Of a DNA stretch of 5,948 bases, positions 1-5,668 are shown one piece after another. Under the pieces are notes generated by a model. That model did not search any database. It worked only from the letters and a program-made list of their open reading frames with translations, and was not told the DNA's origin. A program made the position numbers and the translations under genes. Origin of the DNA: JAHBWI01 sp035715525 (GTDB lineage Bacteria > Nitrospirota > Nitrospiria > Nitrospirales > Nitrospiraceae); assembly GCA_035715525.1 (NCBI GenBank), contig DASTLA010000253.1:1-5948 (forward strand), in the 5' to 3' direction. Numbering within the stretch: position 1 is the first letter of the stretch; every line of letters starts with the position of its first letter.

Positions 1-483
1 TGCGACTTTGAAGCCGCGGGTCGCATTCTCCAATTCTTGTTTTGAGACAGCATCCTTTTGATAGAGCTCGGCCATGCGGTCGCGCTGAGCCCTTGCGTTT
101 TCCACCTCTGCTTTGGCGCGTGCAAGCTCGGCCTCCAGGTCTCGGCTGTCCAGCAGGACCAGCGTCTGGCCCTTGTGAACCTGATGCCCCTCTCGAACCA
201 GAATGTTTTCGATGGTCCCTTGGATACGACTCGAGAGCGTCGCCTGGTACACCGCCGCGACCTGTCCCGTCACCTCCACGCGCCGTGGAATTTCGGCTGC
301 CTTCACTTCCACCAGTTCGACCTGCAGCGGAGGCGGGGCGGTAGGCTCGTTGATGGTCTTGCCTGGTCGAGACGTCTCTTCGCTGGGTCCGCAGCCGGCT
401 ACCAGCAGCATGACAATCCCCACGTAGAGAGAATCGCGCAAACTTTTCCTCTGCTTCCGCATGATGTGCGACTGGTGGGCCAT
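1..483 (-). CDS. RND efflux periplasmic adaptor subunit (HlyD/MFP family) lipoprotein, 3' end outside window
   Basis: The first 161 residues are visible; the C-terminus lies beyond position 1. The N-terminus is a lipoprotein signal: a basic stretch (RKQRK), a hydrophobic run, then the lipobox LVAGC with the lipidated cysteine at residue 31. A Pro-rich linker follows. Residues about 77-117 form the first half of a biotinyl/lipoyl-like domain (SRIQGTIENILVREGHQVHKG, then LLDSRDLEAEL). From about 117 an alpha-hairpin begins, with the family's usual AVSKQELENA segment near 145-154. Such proteins bridge an inner-membrane RND pump to an outer-membrane channel; the pump gene should lie further left. 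Start: ATG at 483, 21 bp after the DUF2892 stop, with a weak GAGG about 14 nt upstream. An in-frame ATG at 462 would also give a good lipoprotein signal, so the exact start is uncertain. The short gap suggests co-transcription with DUF2892. The exported substrate cannot be read from the sequence. Confidence 0.9.
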   Translation of the reverse strand, partial: MAHQSHIMRKQRKSLRDSLYVGIVMLLVAGCGPSEETSRPGKTINEPTAPPPLQVELVEVKAAEIPRRVEVTGQVAAVYQATLSSRIQGTIENILVREGHQVHKGQTLVLLDSRDLEAELARAKAEVENARAQRDRMAELYQKDAVSKQELENATRGFKVA

Positions 484-504
484 GATTATGGTTCGAGCCT
501 CAGG

Positions 505-693
505 TTATTCCTGCACACCGAGCTTGCGCAACAAGGCCATCATCGGACACCAGCCGGTGAAGGCCGACTGGATGAGGTTCGCCGCAACGAAGGCCGCTGC
601 GTAATTATAGTAAGGATGGACCGTGGCGCCTAGGAAAACCGCTACCAGCACGAAACAGCCTGCGATCAGTCTCAACCAGTCGTTGATCTTCAT
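505..693 (-). CDS. YgaP-like transmembrane domain protein (DUF2892)
   Basis: A complete 62-residue protein, the usual size for a stand-alone DUF2892/YgaP-like membrane domain. It starts MKINDWLRLIAG, has two hydrophobic segments (about residues 7-24 and 31-47), and carries the family's GWCPM motif at about 47-51 before a short basic C-terminus. It is an inner-membrane protein of unknown biochemical role. In E. coli YgaP a related domain anchors a rhodanese (sulfur transferase); here no rhodanese is fused. GGAGG at 702-706 lies 8 nt before the ATG and supports the start. It lies 112 bp downstream of the sulfide:quinone oxidoreductase and 21 bp upstream of the RND adaptor, all on the same strand. 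A link to sulfide or persulfide handling is inferred from this context. Confidence 0.9.
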   Translation of the reverse strand: MKINDWLRLIAGCFVLVAVFLGATVHPYYNYAAAFVAANLIQSAFTGWCPMMALLRKLGVQE

Positions 694-763
694 GAGGTCT
701 CCCTCCCTTTAGGCCGTATGAGCGGTTGGAGCGGAAAAGGATTCGGCTGGTACGCAGGTCGAG

Positions 764-796
764 CGGGGTCCGGCGCGCAATGCACGCCGGACCCCG
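764..796 (-). terminator. Strong GC-rich hairpin between sqr and DUF2892, without U-tract
   Basis: Bases 764-775 and 785-796 are perfect inverted repeats (12-bp stem, GC-rich) around a 9-nt loop that can form two further pairs. It begins 9 nt after the sqr stop codon in the direction of transcription. The bases that follow the stem on the minus strand are mixed, with no run of T, so it is not a canonical intrinsic terminator. It may be a partial terminator, a 3'-end stabiliser of the sqr transcript, or a processing site that sets different levels for sqr and the downstream genes. Confidence 0.6.
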
Positions 797-805
797 AGGA
801 GAGGC

Positions 806-2053
806 CTAGGCTCGCCCTTCGAGCTTCGTAATGCCCATGGATTTGAGGATGGCCTTTTCGAAGAACGGCTCGCTTACCCCGCGCTTCATCTTCATGAGGA
901 AATACTTTTCCAATCCGATTTTGGCCAGGTGCACCCACTTCCCTTTCTTGGCCCAGGTCACGTTGCGCGGAGCCATTTGCGGCAAGGCGACGAAGGCCAT
1001 GCCGGTGTCGCCCATGTCGGCCAGACAGATGGCATTCCAGGTCGCCGTTTCCCGCTTGGCGTCGTTCTCGATATCGGCCTTGATGTTGTGGACCGCTGCC
1101 GACACCATGGATTCGATCATGTATCCGGTCTTTGGCGCGCCCGTCGGCACCGCGGTTTGCTCGACCGGCGGGATCGCCACACAGACACCGACCGCATAAA
1201 TGTTCTTGTACTTGGGATTGGCCTGATAGGCATCGATGTTGACGAATCCCTTGGGATTACAGAGTCCGGTCGTCGAGGCCACGGCGTCGACACCGGCAAA
1301 GGGCGGGATGATCATCGAGTAGCGGAAGGGCACCTCTTGACCGTCGTCCAGCAAGAACTTCCCCGGCTGGACTTCCTTGATGGAACTTCCGACGATCGGT
1401 TTGATGGCATGTTCCGCAAATTCGTCTTCCATCAGCCGACGCGACTTGCCGACGCCGGCCAACCCCATATGTCCGACGTAGGGTTCCGGCGTCACGAAGT
1501 ACATCGGAACTTTCTTGCGCAGTTTTCGTTGCCGCAAGTCGGCGTCCAGGATGAACGCCATCTCATAGGCGGGCCCGAAGCAGGACGCTCCCTGCGCCGC
1601 CCCGATCACGATGGGACCGGGGTCTTTCAAAAAGCTCTGGTATACGCCCCAGGCCTGTTCGGCATGATCGACCGTACAGACCGATTGCGAATAGCCGCTC
1701 GGTCCCAACCCGGCTACGGCGCCGAAATTCAGCTTCGGCCCGGTGGCCACGATGAGGTAGTCGTAAGGAACCTCGCCTTTGGAGGTCATCACGCGATTGC
1801 TCTCAGGCTCGATGCGATCAGCCGCGGCATGGAGGAATTCGATGCCTTTCTTCTCCAAGACGGGCCCGAGGGCGAAACTGATGTCTTTTCGTTTACGCCA
1901 CCCTACCGCCACCCACGGATTCGAAGGGACGAAGTGAAAATAATCCACGTTCGAAATCACGGTGATCCTATGCTGGTCGCCCAAAGCTTCACGGGCCTCG
2001 TATGCGGCCGGCAAGCCGCCGATCGATGCGCCGATAATCACCACCCGTGCCAT
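806..2053 (-). CDS. sqr: Sulfide:quinone oxidoreductase (FAD-dependent)
   Basis: A 415-residue flavoprotein matching in length and sequence pattern the membrane-associated SQR of Acidithiobacillus ferrooxidans (as I recall that sequence). It oxidises sulfide to polysulfide or sulfur and passes electrons to the quinone pool, bound to the membrane surface. Visible features: N-terminal dinucleotide-binding motif VVIIGASIGG (4-13), FVPSNPWVAVGW (41-52), ATGPK (103-107), and the three SQR redox cysteines C126 (SVCTVDH), C158 (GASCFGPAYE) and C343 (WNAICLADMGD). The FAD/quinone-site stretch VAIPPVEQTAVPTGAPKTGYMIESM is at 292-316, and the C-terminal amphipathic membrane-anchor helices are at about 374-410 (KYFLMKMKRGVSEPFFEK). 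Start: the ATG at 2053 has GGGGAGGTG 4 nt upstream; an ATG at 2071 would add six residues and overlap this ribosome site. The gene is intact. A relative acting on another electron donor cannot be excluded, but the cysteine triad argues for SQR. Confidence 0.92.
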   Translation of the reverse strand: MARVVIIGASIGGLPAAYEAREALGDQHRITVISNVDYFHFVPSNPWVAVGWRKRKDISFALGPVLEKKGIEFLHAAADRIEPESNRVMTSKGEVPYDYLIVATGPKLNFGAVAGLGPSGYSQSVCTVDHAEQAWGVYQSFLKDPGPIVIGAAQGASCFGPAYEMAFILDADLRQRKLRKKVPMYFVTPEPYVGHMGLAGVGKSRRLMEDEFAEHAIKPIVGSSIKEVQPGKFLLDDGQEVPFRYSMIIPPFAGVDAVASTTGLCNPKGFVNIDAYQANPKYKNIYAVGVCVAIPPVEQTAVPTGAPKTGYMIESMVSAAVHNIKADIENDAKRETATWNAICLADMGDTGMAFVALPQMAPRNVTWAKKGKWVHLAKIGLEKYFLMKMKRGVSEPFFEKAILKSMGITKLEGRA

Positions 2054-2057
2054 GCGA

Positions 2058-2066
2058 CACCTCCCC
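2058..2066 (-). promoter_or_regulatory. Ribosome binding site of sqr
   Basis: The minus strand reads GGGGAGGTG here, 4 nt before the ATG at 2053. It is a near-perfect Shine-Dalgarno and decides the start in favour of 2053 over the upstream ATG at 2071. Confidence 0.8.
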
Positions 2067-2098
2067 ATCAATGTGATTCCACCGGGCGCTCCCTCTCA

Positions 2099-2122
2099 CC
2101 CTATGCAATCAGAGGCATAGGG
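2099..2122 (-). promoter_or_regulatory. Inverted repeat in the sqr leader region
   Basis: CCCTATGC (2099-2106) and GCATAGGG (2115-2122) are a perfect 8-bp inverted repeat with an 8-nt spacer, centred about 57 bp upstream of the sqr start. It is the most ordered element in the 247-bp gap between the CopD-like gene and sqr. It could be a dimeric repressor operator or a leader hairpin. I found no convincing -35/-10 pair next to it, so the regulatory role is an inference. I see no gene in the rest of the gap. Confidence 0.4.
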
Positions 2123-2300
2123 AATCAAAGAGATTCGTCCTGCCATTCGTAGTTTTGCAATCTCGAGACCAGGGCAAGTCGCTGGGTCGATTCGAGAAGT
2201 CCTGGAGAAATCTTGCAGTTAGGTCGATCACAGGACTGTTTTGGTGCAGCGATCTCCCACAGGCTGCCCCGAAACGCTACAGAAGGGACGAAGGGCCGAA

Positions 2301-2774
2301 TTAGCTGCGAGCCAGCATCACTGCGAGCAGGAGAATCATGAGTCCGAGAAGAAGCGAGGCCCTTGGGAGGAGGGAGGAATATCTGACTAACAAAATCTCG
2401 AAGGCGCTCCGCTCCGATTCCGGCCGCGCCAGCACACGCCGCACGGCAGGACCGACGACGCCATCGTGCAGGAGAGTCAGCGATAGCAATAGCGACACCG
2501 TCGCGATCTTGACGGCGAAAACGGACGGCCAGAGGCCGGGTTCCGTGAGCGGGATCGCCCGGTTCGTGGCTAGGACAAGGCCCGAGCCCACCAGGACGGT
2601 TATCGCGCCCCACACTACGACACGGAATCGCAGCGCCACGGTTTTGAACAAGGCGGCATGCTGCACGAACCGGCCCCCCTGCCTCAGGACGGGCACCAGC
2701 ACCAACGACAGAAACGCCATTCCGCCGATCCACACAACGGCAGCCAGGAGATGGATCCAAACCAGTCCGACCAT
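2301..2774 (-). CDS. CopD-like four-helix integral membrane protein
   Basis: A complete 157-residue membrane protein with four hydrophobic segments (about 4-30, 51-70, 85-107 and 138-155). The first helix, WIHLLAAVVWIGGMAFLSLVLVP, is the typical signature of the CopD/CopD-like family, with H8 in the membrane; further histidines are H39 and H103 (LHDG). Family members are associated with copper resistance or uptake, or occur as small uncharacterised proteins with possible haem or metal ligands; the function here is not established. An in-frame stop lies 9 nt upstream of the ATG at 2774, so the start cannot lie far upstream; GAGGTG sits about 13 nt before it, rather distant. It starts 40 bp after the stop of the beta-barrel gene on the same strand and may be co-transcribed with it. 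No copper chaperone or multicopper oxidase is visible nearby. Confidence 0.75.
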   Translation of the reverse strand: MVGLVWIHLLAAVVWIGGMAFLSLVLVPVLRQGGRFVQHAALFKTVALRFRVVVWGAITVLVGSGLVLATNRAIPLTEPGLWPSVFAVKIATVSLLLSLTLLHDGVVGPAVRRVLARPESERSAFEILLVRYSSLLPRASLLLGLMILLLAVMLARS

Positions 2775-2814
2775 AACCCGGCGCTAGCACCTCAGGGCCT
2801 TTGAAAAAAATCCT

Positions 2815-3509
2815 CTAGAATCCTAGCGCAACGTACGCGCCGGCCGTCCCGTAATTGTTGACGGTATTGGTCGCGACCGAGGCGAGGTGATAACGGCCGT
2901 CCACGCCGAGCCACAGCTCTTTCCACAGGCGGAATTCCGCGCCGACTCCGAACTGTACGCCGATGTCCAGATAGTTGGTCTGGTTGGAGGGCGGACTGAT
3001 AACATGGAAGTCCAGACCGACCGGAATGACCCAAGGTTGGAAGTCGGTCCCCTGCCGGAATTTTACTTTCGGCGCCACATCGACCGTCAGCATCGTGACC
3101 TGTACCTTGCTCAGGACGCCGTTGCTCACGCCCGTGACGCTGGTGGTATCGGAATTGGCGACGGTCTTGGAGCTCCATCGCTTGTACTCGACTCCGATTT
3201 CACCGAGAATCCCGACCTTTTCCGCAAAGCCCCAGGCGTCCCTGGTAAGCATGAGATCGGTTCCCGCCCCCACATAGTAACCGGTGCTGTTGTCGTTCCG
3301 ACCGAGCGCATTGTGTCCATCGACAAACAACTCTCCCCCTCGGTCGCTGTTCAGCGCGCAAAGCCGCCGCGAAAGAAGACTCTGTTCCCTGTTCGCGTCG
3401 TATCCTCAGCCAAAGCCGGCCAGGCACCACAAGCAACGAGGACCGCGACGATCGCAATCGCCGCACGCCCGACTCCACCGGTCCCACCGTTCCGACGTCT
3501 GTGCATCAT
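2815..3509 (-). pseudogene. Outer-membrane beta-barrel protein gene, split by a frameshift
   Basis: Two adjacent reading frames together make one protein of about 231 residues. The 5' part (3509 to 3354, 52 aa) has a Sec signal peptide: MMHRRR, a hydrophobic run, then cleavage after WPALA at residue 34, followed by the first strand RVFFRGGFAR. It stops at TGA 3351-3353. The next frame continues from 3354 with LNSDRGGELFVDGHNALGR and alternating polar/hydrophobic strands (YYVGAGTDLML, VGILGEIGVEYKRW, VTMLTVDVAPKVKF, LDIGVQFGVGAEFRLW), ending in AYVALGF with the C-terminal phenylalanine used by the barrel assembly machinery. This resembles small outer-membrane barrels of the OMP_b-brl type. A missing base, or a two-base gain in the GCGCGC stretch, explains the break. 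AGGAGG at 3515-3520 supports the ATG at 3509 (5 nt spacing; the next ATG at 3506 is equally possible). The 3' part could start at TTG 3330 but would lack an export signal. It is either a true mutation or a sequencing or assembly error. Confidence 0.8.
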
Positions 3510-3514
3510 GCTCC

Positions 3515-3520
3515 CCTCCT
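3515..3520 (-). promoter_or_regulatory. Ribosome binding site of the beta-barrel gene
   Basis: The minus strand reads AGGAGG, 5 nt before the ATG at 3509 and 8 nt before the ATG at 3506. It excludes the longer start at 3569, which has no comparable site and would put a poorly structured stretch before the signal peptide. Confidence 0.75.
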
Positions 3521-3639
3521 TGGGTAGCCGGGGAGGGATGCGTATCACCCGTCCCGCGACTCGTTGCATGACGCCCGCCGGCCCGAGTCATCATCATGTG
3601 AAGCAATCGATTCATTGAAAAACCCGATCGATGGTCCTA

Positions 3640-3733
3640 CGTCATACGTCAACCGACATACGTCATTCGTGAGTACGTGCTATATGCGCTCCATCCACCC
3701 TGTCGGTTGACGATTGTCGATTGACGCTTGACC
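3640..3733. repeat. Heptad repeat block A: CGTCAWW units then inverted WWTGACG units
   Basis: Five consecutive 7-mers run from 3640 to 3674 (CGTCATA, CGTCAAC, CGACATA, CGTCATT, CGTGAGT). After about 31 bp, four 7-mers in the opposite orientation run from 3706 to 3733 (GTTGACG, ATTGTCG, ATTGACG, CTTGACC). Bases 3647-3658 and 3701-3712 are a perfect 12-nt inverted repeat, so the two arms can pair as a stem. The block straddles the stop codon (3663-3665) of the first SUMF1-like gene and lies upstream of the beta-barrel gene. The rest of the gap down to 3510 shows no gene and no promoter I would defend. Confidence 0.75.
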
Positions 3734-4658
3734 ACTCTACCGACCTGGCGCACCGGAACCCCATCCAGTGGATTTTGGTGTTCGGATCGGTCCCGTTCCG
3801 CATCGCGGCGCGCATCGTGGTCGTGCTATCCATCCAGCCGCCGCCGCGAAACGCCTTCTGCGAGCCTGTTTGCGGACCTTGAGGGTTCCTGACCGGGGCG
3901 GTCTTGTAATAATCCTGGTCGTACCAATCGTTCACCCATTCGGACACGTTGCCCATCATCTGGTAGGCGCCGTAGGGGCTTACCGCGTTCTCGTACTTGT
4001 CCACCGAGATCAGCGGGGGATAGAGCAGCAGCCGCTCCGGTCGGTCTCGCACCGGTCCCGACAGACCGGTACGGCCGAAGTTCGCACGGCTCAATCCGGC
4101 CGATTGATTGCCCCAGGGATTCAATCGTCCATCTTCGCCGCGCGCCGCCTTCTCCCATTCCGCTTCCGTCGGCAGCCGCTTGCCGGCCCACCGGCAGTAA
4201 GCGTCCGCATCGTACCAGGACACGTGCATGATCGGATGATTGGCCATCGTGTCCTGAAAATTCCCGCCGTCGTATCGCCAATCCAGTTGAGGCTTCATAC
4301 CGGTCGCCAAGATGAACTTCAGGTAATGCAGGTTCGTCACCTCGTACTTGTCGATTTCAAAGGCATCCAGGTAGACCCGGCGCTGTGGAAATTCCGACCG
4401 GTAGGCCAGCCGATCCGTCTTCTTATCGCTGCCCATCAGAAACTCCCCCGCCGGCACGAGGATCATCTCTTCCTTGGGTTTCCAGGTACGAATGCGCTCT
4501 TCGGCCAGGTTCTTTCCTTCCGCGGTCCATTCGACCACGATGTCCTGCGTATCCAGCCCCCAGACGACGTTCGCCAGCGTCAGGATGACAGCGCCGATGA
4601 GAAGCGCGTTGACCACCCATTCGATTCGCTTGGATCTCGTTTCAGCTCGCGACTGCAT
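3663..4658 (-). CDS. Membrane-anchored SUMF1/FGE-sulfatase domain protein lacking catalytic cysteines
   Basis: A 331-residue protein. Residues 14-35 are a single hydrophobic helix after a basic N-terminus (signal anchor), placing the domain in the periplasm. Residues about 64-305 form a full formylglycine-generating-enzyme-like domain: MILVPAGEFLMGSD (65-78), YLDAFEIDKYEVTN (96-109), HPIMHVSWYDADAYCRWAGKRLPTEAEWEKAARG (141-174), SPYGAYQMMGNVSEWVNDWYD (227-247), FRGGGW (270-275) and GFRCARS (300-306). True FGEs carry two copper-binding cysteines just after the RGGSW motif; here that stretch (MDSTTTMRA) has none, and no sulfatase gene is near, so sulfatase activation is unlikely. The role is unknown; relatives serve as accessory or structural domains. 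The tail from about 309 is encoded by repeat block A and is not family sequence. AGGAGG 6 nt upstream fixes the start. It is a paralog of the next gene upstream, 42 bp away, and likely in an operon with it. Confidence 0.88.
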   Translation of the reverse strand: MQSRAETRSKRIEWVVNALLIGAVILTLANVVWGLDTQDIVVEWTAEGKNLAEERIRTWKPKEEMILVPAGEFLMGSDKKTDRLAYRSEFPQRRVYLDAFEIDKYEVTNLHYLKFILATGMKPQLDWRYDGGNFQDTMANHPIMHVSWYDADAYCRWAGKRLPTEAEWEKAARGEDGRLNPWGNQSAGLSRANFGRTGLSGPVRDRPERLLLYPPLISVDKYENAVSPYGAYQMMGNVSEWVNDWYDQDYYKTAPVRNPQGPQTGSQKAFRGGGWMDSTTTMRAAMRNGTDPNTKIHWMGFRCARSVEWSSVNRQSSTDRVDGAHIARTHE

Positions 4659-4664
4659 CTTCGG

Positions 4665-4670
4665 CCTCCT
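4665..4670 (-). promoter_or_regulatory. Ribosome binding site of the first SUMF1-like gene
   Basis: The minus strand reads AGGAGG, 6 nt before the ATG at 4658. It directly abuts the left end of heptad block B. Confidence 0.75.
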
Positions 4671-4677
4671 CTTCCTT

Positions 4678-4771
4678 CGTCAAACCTCACTGGTCATCCG
4701 TCAATCGTGATGATGAGCGATCTGTTGATCCTGACCTTCGTCGTTTGATGATTGACGAATGGCCATTGACG
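4678..4771. repeat. Heptad repeat block B: CGTCAWW units then inverted WWTGACG units
   Basis: Left arm 4678-4712 in 7-base steps: CGTCAAA, CCTCACT, GGTCATC, CGTCAAT, CGTGATG. Right arm, most regular at 4744-4771: TTTGATG, ATTGACG, AATGGCC, ATTGACG, with a degenerate start from 4730. Bases 4692-4706 match the reverse complement of 4750-4764 at 13 of 15 positions, and both mismatches are G/A transitions that would pair as G-U in RNA. The block occupies the whole gap between the two SUMF1-like genes and the last 20 or so codons of the upstream one. Confidence 0.7.
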
Positions 4772-5633
4772 TGCGTTCCGACTGTGCACATCGAAACCCA
4801 GTCAAATAACTTCGCCTCGCCGGCTCGCCGCCGTTTCGACCGGCGGAGCGCGCGACTTCCGGATCTTCGTTCCAGGACCCTCCGCGGAATACTTTCAAAT
4901 CTCCCCGCTCCGGCCCCTGCGGATTCCGGTCGGGCGACCTCCGGTAATATTCAGGATCGAACCAGTCCGATACCCATTCGCTGACATTGCCGGCCAACTG
5001 ATACACTCCGTACGGGCTCACGCCCTTGTCGTACCGGTCGATGTTGGCGAGCGGAGGATATTTGGCGCCCCGCTTCGAGCCTGGATGGGCGATGTTGCTC
5101 TTGATCCATCCGGCCGGCTCGTCTCCCCAGGGGAACATCCGGCCGTCATCCCCCCGTGCCGCCTTTTCCCACTCGGCCTCCGTCGGAAGTCTCTTGCCGA
5201 CCCAGCGGCAATAGGCGTCCGCCTCCTCCCAGCTCACATTGATCACCGGATGCAGCGCCATCTTGTCGGCAAACGGCTTCCCCCGCCAAAATTGAGGCCA
5301 ATCGGCGCCGGTCGCGAGCACGTAGCGCAGATATTCCACATTCGAGACTTCGTACCGATCGATCTTGAAGGCATCGAGAAAGACGCGGTGCTGAGGCTGT
5401 TCCTGGGGACCCGCCGCCCGATCCCTATGCGGATCGCTGCCCATCAGAAACTCCCCCGCCGGCACCAAAACCATCCCGCCCGGGACTTCCATGGTCGCCA
5501 CCTGCTCCACTTCATCGATCGGGGTCCAGAGGGGCGGCTGCTTGGAGGATTCGTGATCGGCGCGAGCGGTAACGGCGAACAGGATCGAGGCATATACTGC
5601 TAACCTCACTGCTCTCGCCGCCGTACTTCGCAT
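4701..5633 (-). CDS. Exported SUMF1/FGE-sulfatase domain protein lacking catalytic cysteines (paralog 2)
   Basis: Taking the ATG at 5633, the protein has 310 residues. Residues 1-25 are a Sec signal peptide (MRSTAARAVRL, hydrophobic core, cleavage after VTARA), so it is periplasmic. A longer frame begins at a TTG at 5681, but that lies inside repeat block C and puts unrelated sequence before the signal peptide; no strong ribosome site decides between them (GGAAG sits only 2 nt before 5633). The FGE-like domain spans about 53-284: MVLVPAGEFLMGSD (54-67), FLDAFKIDRYEVSN (85-98), HPVINVSWEEADAYCRWVGKRLPTEAEWEKAARG (128-161), SPYGVYQLAGNVSEW (206-220), FRGGSW (249-254) and GFRCAQS (279-285). After RGGSW the sequence NEDPEVARS has no cysteine, so the FGE active-site pair is absent. 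About half the residues match the neighbouring paralog, and a 33-nt stretch is identical. The tail from about 289 is encoded by repeat block B. Function unknown. Confidence 0.87.
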   Translation of the reverse strand: MRSTAARAVRLAVYASILFAVTARADHESSKQPPLWTPIDEVEQVATMEVPGGMVLVPAGEFLMGSDPHRDRAAGPQEQPQHRVFLDAFKIDRYEVSNVEYLRYVLATGADWPQFWRGKPFADKMALHPVINVSWEEADAYCRWVGKRLPTEAEWEKAARGDDGRMFPWGDEPAGWIKSNIAHPGSKRGAKYPPLANIDRYDKGVSPYGVYQLAGNVSEWVSDWFDPEYYRRSPDRNPQGPERGDLKVFRGGSWNEDPEVARSAGRNGGEPARRSYLTGFRCAQSERTSMAIRQSSNDEGQDQQIAHHHD

Positions 5634-5668
5634 CACTTCCGTTTCTTGTGATTGGTCAGATGAATAGC

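Noticed and set aside
929..2152. Long plus-strand open frame opposite sqr
   Set aside because: It is a mirror of the sqr coding sequence, rich in His, Arg and Gly with no family motif; the minus strand encodes a recognisable full-length SQR with a good ribosome site.
2132..2160. Possible sigma-70 promoter for sqr with TTGCAA as -35
   Set aside because: At 17 bp spacing the -10 position reads CGAATC on the minus strand, which does not resemble TATAAT.
2125..2790. Minus-strand frame overlapping the CopD-like gene in another phase
   Set aside because: Composition is Arg/Ala/Gly-rich and not membrane-like; the overlapping frame gives four clean helices and the CopD signature.
2781..2829. Terminator between the beta-barrel and CopD-like genes
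   Set aside because: There is a run of seven T on the minus strand, but only a 4-bp stem before it, and the 7-bp inverted repeat GCGCTAG/CTAGCGC has a 35-nt loop that contains the T run; too weak to call.
3345..3360. Programmed -1 ribosomal frameshift in the beta-barrel gene
   Set aside because: No slippery heptamer of the X-XXY-YYZ type is present at the junction and no strong downstream structure is evident; mutation or sequence error is simpler.
3640..3733. CRISPR array
   Set aside because: Units are 7 bp, degenerate and contiguous, with no spacers of constant length.
3768..4748. Long plus-strand open frame opposite the first SUMF1-like gene
   Set aside because: Low-complexity Arg/His/Pro-rich translation antisense to a clear SUMF1-like domain; high GC keeps the opposite frame open.
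3663..5633. Genuine sulfatase-activating FGE pair
   Set aside because: The stretch after RGG[GS]W that holds the catalytic cysteines in FGEs has no cysteine in either protein, and no sulfatase gene is seen.
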